From: an uncultured Microbacterium sp. | Lineage (GTDB): Bacteria > Actinomycetota > Actinomycetes > Actinomycetales > Microbacteriaceae | Assembly (NCBI RefSeq): GCF_947632095.1 | Contig: NZ_CANROA010000015.1 | Span: 1 to 45,613, forward strand | DNA: 45,613 nucleotides | Reading direction: 5' to 3' | Notes under the pieces: generated by a model | What the model was told of the DNA's origin: nothing | Seen by the model: the letters and a program-made list of their open reading frames with translations, nothing else | Database searches by the model: none | In this document: piece by piece, positions 1 through 7,931 of the stretch | How the letters are laid out: each line of letters opens with the position of its first letter | Numbering within the stretch: position 1 is the first letter of the stretch | Program-made: the position numbers and the translations under genes

Positions 1-3
1 CCT

Positions 4-76
4 GGCCCCATCGTATAGCGGCCTAGTACGCCGCCCTCTCACGGCGGTAACGCGGGTTCGAATCCCGCTGGGGTCA
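4..76 (+). tRNA. tRNA-Glu (anticodon CTC)
   Basis: A full cloverleaf can be folded. The acceptor stem pairs 4-10 with 69-75 and A76 is the discriminator. The anticodon stem pairs 31-35 with 43-47 around a 7-base loop with anticodon CTC at 38-40, and the T-arm carries GGTTCGAATCC. It reads GAG codons. The 3' part of the gene is duplicated at 30272..30317, which identifies it as the integration target; the copy here is intact, so the tRNA stays functional after integration. Confidence 0.95.
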
Positions 77-77
77 C
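32..77. repeat. attL (46-bp direct repeat)
   Basis: It is identical to 30272..30317 over 46 bases, from the anticodon stem to one base past the tRNA 3' end. Identity stops at both edges: position 31 is C against A at 30271, and position 78 is A against G at 30318. Confidence 0.93.
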
Positions 78-88
78 AACAGAAAAAT

Positions 89-129
89 AGCCCCCGATCC
101 CTTGGAAACACTGGGATCGGGGGCTTTTT
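89..129. terminator. Bidirectional terminator between tRNA-Glu and integrase
   Basis: A 13-bp perfect stem (89-101 with 113-125) is followed by TTTTT on the plus strand and by ATTTTT on the minus strand. It can end tRNA-Glu transcription from the left and integrase transcription from the right. It lies inside the element, so it replaces the host tRNA terminator that integration moved to 30324. Confidence 0.88.
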
Positions 130-134
130 CGTTT

Positions 135-1757
135 CTACGCGACATCCCTCCAGAGCGGGTCGTCGTCCGGATTTGGACACGTTTTGGACACACGCCGCGA
201 GAAGTCTGTGTCCTCGGACATGGCTCGCACACGGTTATCGAGGCGAATCGCCACGTCGTCGAGGTCATCTTCGAAGAGGTCTGCGTACACGTCTAGGGTC
301 ACTGACGCCTTCTCGTGCCCAAGCGCGCGCTGGAGAGCCTTCACATTCGCGCCCTCCGAGATCGCGAGGCTCGCATAGCTATGACGCAGTTCGTGCGGTC
401 GCACGTCACCGAGGGGCTTCGGGGGAATCTCATCCCGCTCGGCAGCAGTCTTCGCTGCTAGGGCATCAAGCTCTGCCACAGCGGGTGTGAGCCAGCCTCG
501 GCGGAAGCTTGCGTTGCGGAGCCACGTTCGCGTGCGCACGCCGACGAAGAGCGGTTCCTGTTCCAGCACCCGGATGGCGTCGCGAAGAATCTCTGCCTGG
601 CGAGGGGCTTTCGCAAGCTGCTTCTCTAAGCTCGCGATACGTGCAGGGATGCGCTCGACGTTCAACTCCAGACCCTCGATGCGAGGAAGGTTGCTCAACG
701 TCTTCGTAGCGACTGCGATGCGTGCCTCGACAGGCTCGGTAGGCATTCCGGCTGCCCTACGCGCTTCGCGGTCGGCTTCAAGTCCGGCGATGCGGTCGGT
801 GAGCGTTGTAACCTTCCCTCGCACCTCCGCGAGCCGTGCAGACAACAACACACCCCGCTCACGGACACGCTCAAGCTCGGTGCTCTTCGCGTCGAGCAGC
901 GCAAGCTGATTCTTGAGGCGTGCACCATCGACGGCAAGCTCTTCCCGGCGGCGCACGACGTGGACTCGGAGAAGGTCGACCAAGAACCCTGGAATAGGGA
1001 CGTTTCGCACGGCGTACGACTTCGGGACGCCCTCGGTGGGAACACCGTCGACCAGAACGACAGTGTGCTCGATCGTGAGGCGTCGCCCCTTGAGGTCGAT
1101 GTCGCGGATGCGTAACCCCGCAAGCTCACTCCACCGCAGACCGGTGTACGCGAGGAACGGGACTATGAGGTCATAACCGTGCTCGGCACCGTCATTCGTG
1201 CGCCCAACGATGTCATAGAGCGCGGCGACCTGATCGTCGGTGAGATAGCGCTTGGGACGTTTGACGATGCGTGGCTGTTTGACCTTGGCAGCAGGGTTTG
1301 TGTGGATGCGGTTGTGCTCGATGGCGTATTCGAAGATTCCGCGTAACACGGATACGTGCTTACGCACCGTCTCCGCTTCGCCACCAAGCGAGCGAATCCA
1401 CTCATGTACGTCACCGCGCGTGACAGCGCCGATGCGGTGGTCACCAAGGTCGGGAATGATGCGCTTGCGAACGACGCCCCGCACGCGAGAGAACGTCGAG
1501 CGCTTGGTGGCGGGGTCAGTCTCTCGTGAGATCAGCCACTCCTCGGCGACGGATGCGAGGGTGACCCGACCCTGAGCGGGGTCAACGAACGTGCCCTGAG
1601 CGCGCTTCACCTCCATCTCAAGCTGAAACGCCTTCGCGGCGGAGCGTGTCAGGAAGCCACCCTTCGACCCCTGCGTGCCGCCAGGCTTCCAGTAGCGAAC
1701 CTTGTAACGCACACCCTTCTTGGTGTCGTACGGCTGAATCCCGTTCTTCGATGCCAT
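135..1757 (-). CDS. int: Tyrosine recombinase (integrase) with coiled-coil insertion
   Basis: Site-specific integrase that should recombine attP with the tRNA-Glu attB. With residues numbered from an in-frame ATG at 1763, it has an arm-binding N-terminus (about 1-60), a SAM-like core-binding domain (about 66-165) and a catalytic domain with Arg210 (TGLR), Lys248, His457/Arg460 (PHELRHS), His483 (LGHEK) and Tyr493 (DVYADLF), so all catalytic residues are present. The ATG at 1757 is preferred because AAAGGG lies six bases upstream; the ATG at 1763 abuts it. At about 540 residues it is longer than the usual 370-420. The excess is a heptad-rich helical insertion at about 275-400 between the Lys and His-x-x-Arg motifs. 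A CCGACCATGAT promoter motif lies 26 bases upstream of the chosen start. Confidence 0.95.
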   Translation of the reverse strand: MASKNGIQPYDTKKGVRYKVRYWKPGGTQGSKGGFLTRSAAKAFQLEMEVKRAQGTFVDPAQGRVTLASVAEEWLISRETDPATKRSTFSRVRGVVRKRIIPDLGDHRIGAVTRGDVHEWIRSLGGEAETVRKHVSVLRGIFEYAIEHNRIHTNPAAKVKQPRIVKRPKRYLTDDQVAALYDIVGRTNDGAEHGYDLIVPFLAYTGLRWSELAGLRIRDIDLKGRRLTIEHTVVLVDGVPTEGVPKSYAVRNVPIPGFLVDLLRVHVVRRREELAVDGARLKNQLALLDAKSTELERVRERGVLLSARLAEVRGKVTTLTDRIAGLEADREARRAAGMPTEPVEARIAVATKTLSNLPRIEGLELNVERIPARIASLEKQLAKAPRQAEILRDAIRVLEQEPLFVGVRTRTWLRNASFRRGWLTPAVAELDALAAKTAAERDEIPPKPLGDVRPHELRHSYASLAISEGANVKALQRALGHEKASVTLDVYADLFEDDLDDVAIRLDNRVRAMSEDTDFSRRVSKTCPNPDDDPLWRDVA

Positions 1758-1782
1758 GTTCATCCCTTTCGATTGCGCTTAC

Positions 1783-1793
1783 ATCATGGTCGG
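1783..1793 (-). promoter_or_regulatory. CCGACCATGAT motif upstream of the integrase
   Basis: One of nine copies of this 11-mer in the element. It points toward the integrase gene, and its CATGAT half would place transcription start about 15-20 bases before the ATG, leaving room for the AAAGGG ribosome-binding site. Confidence 0.6.
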
Positions 1794-1844
1794 GATGTCA
1801 CCAATCGGAATTGAGGGGAATCTGGAGAGGCGGTTTCAAGCCGC

Positions 1845-1855
1845 CCGACCATGAT
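1845..1855 (+). promoter_or_regulatory. CCGACCATGAT motif upstream of the 1936 operon
   Basis: This copy is divergent from the one at 1783-1793 and about 50 bp from it, so the two probably form a back-to-back promoter pair. A short GGCGG/CCGCC hairpin (1829-1845) abuts it. Confidence 0.6.
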
Positions 1856-1873
1856 GTCGGTGTCCGATCCACT

Positions 1874-1919
1874 GAGGCGGCGTTGCGATAGTTGAGTGCC
1901 GTGACGCCGCCTCTCCTTT
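1874..1919 (+). terminator. Leader hairpin, possible attenuator
   Basis: GAGGCGGCGT (1874-1883) pairs perfectly with ACGCCGCCTC (1904-1913) and TCCTTTT follows. It lies in the leader between the promoter motif at 1845 and the start codon at 1936, so it may act as a conditional terminator of the three-gene cassette. Confidence 0.55.
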
Positions 1920-1935
1920 TCACCGATGGAGTTTC

Positions 1936-2409
1936 ATGAGCGACCGCCACCGAGCCACGCTCTACATTGAGCATTCGGTGCTCGCATTTCCCGGAACCGC
2001 TTCGCATGAGTGGCGCTCCGAGGTATCGAGCGTGCTCGACCGTGCGCGCATCTGGTTCCCGCTGTCTGTCGTGCTCGTGGGTCGTACTCGCCTCGACCCG
2101 ACACTCCACCAGGCGCTCCACGAACTGCCCGCCGACCGCGCGGTCTTCGGCGGTGCGCGGGGTCTCGCCACCGCATACCTGAGCGCCGTCCAGCTTGACC
2201 GCGCAGATCACCCAGCAGACCAACTGTGGTTGCTCAGTACCTCTCTCCATCACGGGCGTCCAGCGAGTGCGAACGCCGCGCTCGACAAACTGTCGCTGCA
2301 CGCGAAAGTGCGTGTGCTCGGGGTACGGAGCGATGTCGTGACGCCGCTCGTACCTGACGATCTCGAAGAAGTCTTTGCCGCCCACGCACGAACCCTGGAG
2401 GAACGATGA
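1936..2409 (+). CDS. Hypothetical protein, cassette gene 1 (157 aa)
   Basis: First gene of a tightly packed three-gene unit. The start ATG has ATGGAG seven bases upstream, and the stop overlaps the next start by four bases (ATGA). I do not recognise the family. The N-terminal half (LYIEHSVLAF, then a helix, then WFPLSVVLVGRTRLDP) aligns by eye with the N-terminal half of the next protein (VLIESSAFDS, then WLPEINVVLVFPRAEV). The pair therefore looks like a diverged duplication of one alpha/beta fold in which a hydrophobic strand follows a helix. No membrane segment or signal peptide is seen. Its place just before a restriction-modification gene suggests a defence or regulatory role, but this is only context. 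Confidence 0.75.
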   Translation: MSDRHRATLYIEHSVLAFPGTASHEWRSEVSSVLDRARIWFPLSVVLVGRTRLDPTLHQALHELPADRAVFGGARGLATAYLSAVQLDRADHPADQLWLLSTSLHHGRPASANAALDKLSLHAKVRVLGVRSDVVTPLVPDDLEEVFAAHARTLEER

Positions 2410-2882
2410 ACCGCATCGCCGAGGTCGTGCTCATTGAGAGCAGCGCCTTCGATTCTCCATTCGCAGACCCTCATGAAGTGGTCGAAGGGGCGCGTGAGTT
2501 CGTCATCGAGCTACAGAAGTGGCTACCTGAAATCAACGTCGTGCTCGTCTTCCCACGCGCAGAAGTCATCTCGCCCTACCTGCGCGATCTGCGCACGCAC
2601 CTTGATTTGGTCGGCGTCCGCGTCGCCACGCGAGTGTCGAAAGATGACCTCTCGCACCGAGAGCGGATGCGCACGCGCCAACTATGGGAGGTACGCGGAG
2701 TAGGTAGCCCTGGCGGGCGTCTCCCGTTCCACCCCCAGCCAGATCGTCGTCGAGTATTTGACGTTGCGCTCGGCAAGGTCGTCAATTGGCAGACCGTCGC
2801 TGACGCGGTGATCCAATATGCGGCGGTCATGGCGATCCCGGTTGGGACGCTGCCGCCATTAGAAGACGAGCGCGAGTTCTAG
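2406..2882 (+). CDS. Hypothetical protein, cassette gene 2 (158 aa), paralogue of gene 1
   Basis: It overlaps the previous gene by four bases and the next by one (TAGTG), so translation is probably coupled. The N-terminal half resembles that of the preceding protein: a strand with an IE[HS]S motif, a helix, then W[FL]P followed by a VVLV strand. The middle is Arg-rich (SHRERMRTRQLWEVRG). No catalytic motif was recognised. The duplication suggests that the two products form a heterodimer or bind related partners; this is inference. Confidence 0.75.
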   Translation: MNRIAEVVLIESSAFDSPFADPHEVVEGAREFVIELQKWLPEINVVLVFPRAEVISPYLRDLRTHLDLVGVRVATRVSKDDLSHRERMRTRQLWEVRGVGSPGGRLPFHPQPDRRRVFDVALGKVVNWQTVADAVIQYAAVMAIPVGTLPPLEDEREF

Positions 2883-3367
2883 TGCTCACGCACGACATCC
2901 TTAGCGCCAAAGGCGGGGTGCTGTGGTTGGGTGCGTATGAGCGCGGAGAACCGGTGGCGAGCGTTTCGGAAAACGAAACTCTAATGCTCGACGTTCCGGG
3001 TGCCTTCTTCGCCGACCTGCTCACCACGACCCACCTCACCGCCGACTTCTTAACGCTTTCCCCGTACGAAATCACCAGCGGGCGATTGATGCCGCATGGG
3101 CGCGTCGCGGTCACGGTGCGGATCACGGGTGAGCCGATCGAGTTTGTGGAGTTCACGGACGCTCAGGTGATCTCACGCTCGGAGGATGCGCTTGAAATCC
3201 TTGCTCCAAACCTGCGCGGCAACGATCGGTTCCTTGCACTCCTCGGCGATCGCTTTGTCACACTGCAATGCAGCACCCGCGAGCCGGTCGATGCGCCGCC
3301 GTGGTCGTGGACGCCGGAGGGGTGTCAATGGTGGAGTGCGCGGTTCGCGGTGTGTTCGGCGCGTTGA
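2882..3367 (+). CDS. Hypothetical protein, cassette gene 3 (161 aa)
   Basis: Starts at GTG inside the stop of the previous gene (TAGTG), a sign of coupled translation. It is soluble and acidic, with no signal peptide or membrane segment. A beta-rich middle (GRVAVTVRITGEPIEFVEFTD) is followed by an acidic helix and a Trp-rich C-terminus (PPWSWTPEGCQWW). I do not recognise the family. It ends 96 bases before the restriction-modification gene, which has its own operator-like repeat, so the two are probably separate units. Confidence 0.7.
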   Translation: MLTHDILSAKGGVLWLGAYERGEPVASVSENETLMLDVPGAFFADLLTTTHLTADFLTLSPYEITSGRLMPHGRVAVTVRITGEPIEFVEFTDAQVISRSEDALEILAPNLRGNDRFLALLGDRFVTLQCSTREPVDAPPWSWTPEGCQWWSARFAVCSAR

Positions 3368-3427
3368 GCTAGCTCAGTGGCGACACGGGGGTGGCGGCTC
3401 GGCTTCTTTGCGCCTACTCGATAGATT

Positions 3428-3453
3428 GATTCGGAGTGTTCCTAAACCGAATC
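3428..3453. promoter_or_regulatory. Inverted repeat before the restriction-modification gene
   Basis: GATTCGG (3428-3434) and CCGAATC (3447-3453) are perfect 7-base arms around a 12-base spacer, ending ten bases before the GTG start. A weak -10 candidate (TAGATT, 3423-3428) overlaps its left arm. It is likely an operator for control of the toxic restriction activity, or a hairpin over the start region. Confidence 0.5.
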
Positions 3454-3463
3454 GAGTGCATCC

Positions 3464-6244
3464 GTGACAAACGAAGAAGTCAATGTCAGCAGCATCCACG
3501 ATGTGCTTGAGCAGTACCGCAGAGTCGCCTTCGATGAGTACGACAAGGGTGCGCACTTCGAGCGTTTGATGCAGGCGTTTTTCAAAACCGAACCGCAGTA
3601 CGAAGCGCTCTACGACGAAGTGTGGCGTTGGACGGAGTACCCGGAGCGTGGGAACCGTCCCGACACTGGGATCGACCTGGTTGCGCGCAGCCGTGACACT
3701 GGTGAACTGACGGCTATCCAATGCAAGTTCTTCTCTCCGAAGACTTCGATCACGAAGCCGATGCTCGACTCTTTCCTTTCGGCGTCGGGCAAGAACACGG
3801 CGGATGGTGCGCCTGAGTTCACATCGCGACTTATCGTTTCGACATCCGACACCTGGAATAAGAACGCAGAAGATGCGATCACAGATCAGTCGATCCCGGT
3901 GGAGCGTCTTCGCGTCCAAGACCTCGATGAGTCGTCGATCGACTGGTCGCAGTTCGTTTGGGGTGAGCCAGGAAGCCTCTCGAAGAAGAAGCACAAGACG
4001 CCGTTCGATTACCAAGAGACGGCGATCTCGAACGTGCTCTCCGGGTTCGAGGAGCACGACCGGGGCAAGCTCATCATGGCGTGCGGAACGGGGAAGACAT
4101 TCACCTCGCTGCGCCTCGCTGAGAAAACCGTCCCGCTCGGCGGTACGGTGCTGTTCCTTGTGCCGTCGATTGCTCTTCTTTCGCAGACCCTCAAAGAGTG
4201 GACGATTCAAGCTGAGGTGCCGCTGCGTTCGTTCGCGGTCTGCTCGGATGTGTCGGTCGGCAAGCGACGCACGGAGGAGGACATCCCCGTGCGCGATCTT
4301 GCATTCCCTGCAACGACCAACGCGACGGCACTCATCCATCAGTTCGACCAGGGTGACGCTTCGAGCAAGCTGACGGTGGTTTTTTCGACTTACCAGTCAC
4401 TTTCGGTCATCTCGAAAGCTCAGGGGCTCGGGCTGCCGGAGTTTGACTTGATTATCTGCGACGAAGCCCACCGAACCACTGGTGCGGCGATGGCGGAAGA
4501 AGACGAGTCCGCGTTCATGAAGGTGCACGACCAGTCTTTCGTGCAAGGCGCAAAGCGTCTCTACATGACCGCAACCCCGCGCATCTTCTCGGACGGCACA
4601 CGTAAGAAGGCGGGCGAAATCGGAGCGAAGCTTGCAGACATGGACGACGCGAGCGTCTACGGTCCCGAGTTCCACCGCCTCGGATTCGGTGAAGCAGTAA
4701 GTATGGGACGACTCACCGACTACAAGGTGCTCGTGCTCGCCGTAGACGAAGACTTCGTGGCTCGGGAGTTCCAGACACTCATGTCGCAGGACGGCTATGA
4801 GCTTGCGATGGAAGACACTGCCAAGATCGTCGGAACATGGAACGGCTTGTCGAAGCGCTCTGTGCGCAAGGACGAGTACGCGGATGACCCGGCTCCCATG
4901 CAGCGCGCGGTCATGTTCGCCAAGGACATCGCAACCTCACGGCGGCTTTCCGACGCATTTCAGCACGTCATCGAGGGAGAAATCCAGCGGATTGAAGCGT
5001 CCGGCGAAGACACCTCCAAGCTCCTGCATACTGAATCGCGGCACGTAGATGGCACGCAGTCGATGCTCGTGCGCAACGAGAAAATCGACTGGCTCAAGCA
5101 AGCGTCGCCGGAGAACACCGTTCGCATTCTCTCGAACGCGAAGTGCCTCTCCGAGGGTGTAGACGTTCCCGCGCTCGACGCCGTCATGTTCATGAACCCC
5201 CGCAAGTCTGTGGTCGATGTCGTGCAGTCGGTCGGACGCGTCATGCGGAAGATGAAGGGCAAGAAGTTCGGGTACGTCATCCTCCCGATCGCAGTCCCGA
5301 GTGACGTGGAGCCGGATCAGGCTCTCAACAACAACGACAAATACCGGGTGGTCTGGCAGGTGCTCCAGGCGCTCCGGGCGCACGATGAGCGCTTCGACGC
5401 CGAGGTCAACAAGATCGACCTGACCAAGAAGACGAACCGGCTCATGGTCGATGTCATCGGCGCAGGCGGCGGCAAGAACGAAGACGAGGAAGACACCGCC
5501 ACCAAGGGCGCGGACAAGATCAACACTGCACTCCAGCTCGACTTCTCAAAGATTGAAGCGTGGCGGGACGCGATCCTTTCCAAGATCGTGCAGAAGGTAG
5601 GGGAGCGGCGGTACTGGGAAAACTGGGCGAAGGATGTCGCCTCGATCGCCGAGGCGCACACCACTCGCATCAACGCGCTCGTCAACGGTGACAGCAAGCT
5701 CATCCGTGAGGAGTTTGAGGCGTTCACCGAGGGGCTGCGCCTCAACCTGAACCCTGACATCTCGCATGATGATGCCGTGCAGATGCTCTCGCAACACCTC
5801 ATCACCCAGCCGGTTTTTGATGCGCTGTTTGAAGGATACGAGTTCTCCGAGAACAACCCTGTCTCGCAGGTGATGAACAAGATGGTCGAGGCGCTGGACG
5901 AAGCGAATCTTGACACCGAGACCGTGAAGCTAGAGAAGTTTTATGAGAGCGTGCGCACTCGTGCGGCGGGCATCGACGACCCTGGTGCGAAGCAGACGAT
6001 CGTCAAGGAGTTGTATGAGAAGTTCTTCTCCACTGCGTTCTCGAAGACGAGTGAGAAGCTGGGCATCGTCTACACGCCGAACGAGATCGTGGACTTCATC
6101 ATCCACAGTGTCAACGACATCCTGAAAGACGAGTTCGACAGTTCCCTTTCAGGCGAAGGCGTGCACATTCTCGACCCTGCGTTTATGCGCAAGTCGGGTG
6201 CCTCACGAGACATCATCGAGTCCAAGCTAACGATTGCAGCCTGA
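3464..6244 (+). CDS. Type ISP-like restriction-modification enzyme, C-terminally truncated
   Basis: An N-terminal Mrr/PD-(D/E)xK-like nuclease domain (GIDLVARSRDTGE, then AIQCKF, about residues 69-90) leads into an SF2 ATPase: Walker A ACGTGKT (about 207), DEAH box (about 332), TATPR (about 368) and motif VI QSVGRVMRK. A coupler follows, then the opening of an N6-adenine methyltransferase (VYTPNEIVDFI, about 869). The frame departs from the family at HILDPA, just where motif I (DP-F-x-G-x-G) should be, and stops about 20 residues later. Full Type ISP enzymes such as LlaBIII run to about 1,600 residues, so most of the methyltransferase and all of the target-recognition domain are missing. The nuclease-ATPase half alone should be inactive or uncoupled. 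The start is GTG with no good ribosome-binding site. Confidence 0.9.
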   Translation: MTNEEVNVSSIHDVLEQYRRVAFDEYDKGAHFERLMQAFFKTEPQYEALYDEVWRWTEYPERGNRPDTGIDLVARSRDTGELTAIQCKFFSPKTSITKPMLDSFLSASGKNTADGAPEFTSRLIVSTSDTWNKNAEDAITDQSIPVERLRVQDLDESSIDWSQFVWGEPGSLSKKKHKTPFDYQETAISNVLSGFEEHDRGKLIMACGTGKTFTSLRLAEKTVPLGGTVLFLVPSIALLSQTLKEWTIQAEVPLRSFAVCSDVSVGKRRTEEDIPVRDLAFPATTNATALIHQFDQGDASSKLTVVFSTYQSLSVISKAQGLGLPEFDLIICDEAHRTTGAAMAEEDESAFMKVHDQSFVQGAKRLYMTATPRIFSDGTRKKAGEIGAKLADMDDASVYGPEFHRLGFGEAVSMGRLTDYKVLVLAVDEDFVAREFQTLMSQDGYELAMEDTAKIVGTWNGLSKRSVRKDEYADDPAPMQRAVMFAKDIATSRRLSDAFQHVIEGEIQRIEASGEDTSKLLHTESRHVDGTQSMLVRNEKIDWLKQASPENTVRILSNAKCLSEGVDVPALDAVMFMNPRKSVVDVVQSVGRVMRKMKGKKFGYVILPIAVPSDVEPDQALNNNDKYRVVWQVLQALRAHDERFDAEVNKIDLTKKTNRLMVDVIGAGGGKNEDEEDTATKGADKINTALQLDFSKIEAWRDAILSKIVQKVGERRYWENWAKDVASIAEAHTTRINALVNGDSKLIREEFEAFTEGLRLNLNPDISHDDAVQMLSQHLITQPVFDALFEGYEFSENNPVSQVMNKMVEALDEANLDTETVKLEKFYESVRTRAAGIDDPGAKQTIVKELYEKFFSTAFSKTSEKLGIVYTPNEIVDFIIHSVNDILKDEFDSSLSGEGVHILDPAFMRKSGASRDIIESKLTIAA

Positions 6245-6312
6245 GCTCCGAAGCTCCTGCAATCAAGCCCGATGAGTGACATCGTTCTCGGCGTGGCAGC
6301 GTGGCAGCGTGG
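6245..6312. other. Breakpoint region after the truncated restriction gene
   Basis: The short gap between the truncated gene and the convergent pseudogene holds a tandem GTGGCAGC-type repeat (about 6292-6312) and no gene. The deletion that removed the methyltransferase must lie near 6178-6312. Confidence 0.4.
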
Positions 6313-6689
6313 CTACAACCGGTCGATCCAGGTGTCTTCCTCGCGGTCAGCCCAAGAATCCCCTGTGCTCTCCTTCCTGGTCCGGTGGATTCTTCCGGGG
6401 AGCATCGAGATAAGTGTGTTGGCCACTCTGGAGTCGATTTCTGCAACGGCCGAAACTCGGACACCCGTCAACTCGTGCACAACCTCGAGCTGTCTTTTCG
6501 CATCGGAGATCGCGAGTTGAGCGAACAGACCGCGGATGATCTCACGTTGCGATGCAGTCATGGGTCCCGCCGTCCGGGCGCTAGGAACCATTGGGGAGTC
6601 GATATCGAATTCGAAGAGGCTGTCACTCACTTGACTATCCTGCCGTGCCGCACTCGAGTGAGTCATGACGACACGTGGGATGAAGGATC
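6313..6689 (-). pseudogene. 3' part of a small gene split by IS3
   Basis: The frame is open from the IS border at 6689 to the stop at 6313. Its product (QREIIRGLFAQLAI..., then VSAVAEIDSRVANTLISML) resembles the short helical C-terminal modules found in phage and plasmid accessory proteins. Joining the codon at 7932 to the base at 6689 keeps the reading frame, so this is probably the C-terminal half of the gene starting at 8283. An ATG at 6666 could still give a 117-aa fragment. Confidence 0.6.
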
Positions 6690-6702
6690 TGAGCCGCCCC
6701 CT

Positions 6703-7518
6703 TCATTCGGTCCGGATGCTCCGTGAGTCGTCGGTTTCCATTTGATGGGTGCACTGCTGAGCGTACTCGGCTGGGGGTAGGTAGCCGAGCGAGGAGTGCC
6801 GGCGGTGATGGTTGTACTCGTCCTTCCAGTCGCCGATCACGACCTGCGCGTGCAGCAGCGAGTAGAAGCTGTTGATGTTGAGGCACTCGTCACGGAGCCG
6901 GCTATTGAACGACTCGACGTACCCGTTGCGCCACGGCGAGCCCGGTGGGATGTAGGACAGGCCGGTGCGGGTGCCTGCCCAGTCGGCCATCGCTTCGCTG
7001 ATGAACTCCGGCCCGTTGTCGGATCGGAGCACCGCCGGGGCGCCCCGGGCGGCGACGAGGTCCTCGAGGTGGGCGGTGAGCCGGTCGGCGGTAATCGACC
7101 GTTCCACCAGCCCACCGATGCACTCCCGGGTGTGCTCGTCGACGATCGAGCAGATCTTGATCGGTCGGCCGTGCTCGTCGGCGTCGAACTGGAAGTCCAC
7201 CGCCCACACCACGTTCGGCGCGTCCGCCGTCGGCGCGTCGACGGTCGAGGACCCGACGCGCTTGCGTCGACGCCGCTGCGGGACCCGGAGCCCTTCGTCA
7301 CGCCACAGGCGTTGGATCTTCTTGTGGTTCACCACCCACCCCTCGGCGCGCGCATCGTGATACGCGCGTCGGTACCCGTAGCGGGGGTGGCTCTTCGCCC
7401 AGGCGCGCAGCCAGTCCCGCAACGCCCGGTCCGGGTCCGTGACCGTGTCGGCGTTGAGTGGGCGGCGGTACGCGGAGCGGGACAGCCCGACCAGACGGCA
7501 CGCCATCCGTTCACTCAC
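6703..7518 (-). CDS. IS3 family transposase OrfB (DDE integrase core)
   Basis: An HTH_21-like N-terminus (YGYRRAYHDARAEG) is followed by an rve integrase core: the first Asp in WAVDFQF, the second in LRSDNGPEF, and the Glu in GYVESFNSRLRDECL, so the DDE triad is complete. It ends in the usual RRHSSLGYLPPAEYA. The GTG at 7518 is the first internal start, but the frame is open upstream to the end of orfA, so the active product is probably an OrfAB fusion made by a -1 frameshift near 7570. Confidence 0.92.
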   Translation of the reverse strand: MSERMACRLVGLSRSAYRRPLNADTVTDPDRALRDWLRAWAKSHPRYGYRRAYHDARAEGWVVNHKKIQRLWRDEGLRVPQRRRRKRVGSSTVDAPTADAPNVVWAVDFQFDADEHGRPIKICSIVDEHTRECIGGLVERSITADRLTAHLEDLVAARGAPAVLRSDNGPEFISEAMADWAGTRTGLSYIPPGSPWRNGYVESFNSRLRDECLNINSFYSLLHAQVVIGDWKDEYNHHRRHSSLGYLPPAEYAQQCTHQMETDDSRSIRTE

Positions 7519-7568
7519 CGGCAGTGTCCTGATCAGGTGAGCGACGGCGGCGCGGCGCCTGCCCGGGC

Positions 7569-7853
7569 CTAGAAGTTTCCCTCAGCCAACTCCTTGAGCG
7601 CGGCCTTCTCCAACTCCGCCTCCGCGAGCAGCCGCTTCAGGGTCGCGTTCTGCTTCTCCAGCTCCTTCAGGCGCTTCGCGTCGTCGGCCTTCAGACCGCC
7701 GAACTGGTTACGCCACCGGTAGTACGTCTGCTCGGACACCCCGAGCTCCCGGCACACCGCCGCGACGTCCTGCCCGTCGGCGAGCATCCTGTCGGCCTGC
7801 CCGAGCTTGCGGACGACCTGCTCCGGGGTGTGACGCTTCCTGCTGTTCGACAT
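7569..7853 (-). CDS. IS3 family transposase OrfA (HTH)
   Basis: This 94-aa protein has an HTH_Tnp_1 domain (TPEQVVRKLGQAD, then VSEQTYYRWRNQFGG) and a leucine-zipper-like tail (LKELEKQNATLKRLLAEAEL) typical of IS3 OrfA dimerisation. It starts at ATG 7853 with GGAGA about ten bases upstream. The stop lies next to the OrfB frame. Confidence 0.92.
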   Translation of the reverse strand: MSNSRKRHTPEQVVRKLGQADRMLADGQDVAAVCRELGVSEQTYYRWRNQFGGLKADDAKRLKELEKQNATLKRLLAEAELEKAALKELAEGNF

Positions 7854-7931
7854 GATCTGACCAGTCTCCCTGCCCGAACCCTCGGGCGACAGGACGACTC
7901 TCACAACCACCGGACCTACGAAACGGGGTCA

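Larger units (their letters stand above)
6690..7931 (-). mobile_element. IS3-family insertion sequence, 1242 bp
   Basis: The ends begin TGAGCC (6690, plus strand) and TGACCC (7931, minus strand), and both carry GGTCCGG about 15-20 bases inside, forming imperfect terminal inverted repeats. Two overlapping-frame genes (orfA, orfB) fill the interior on the minus strand. The 3-bp flanks (ATC on the left, GCC on the right) do not match, so no target duplication is visible. The base composition is more GC-rich than its surroundings, which suggests recent arrival. Confidence 0.88.
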
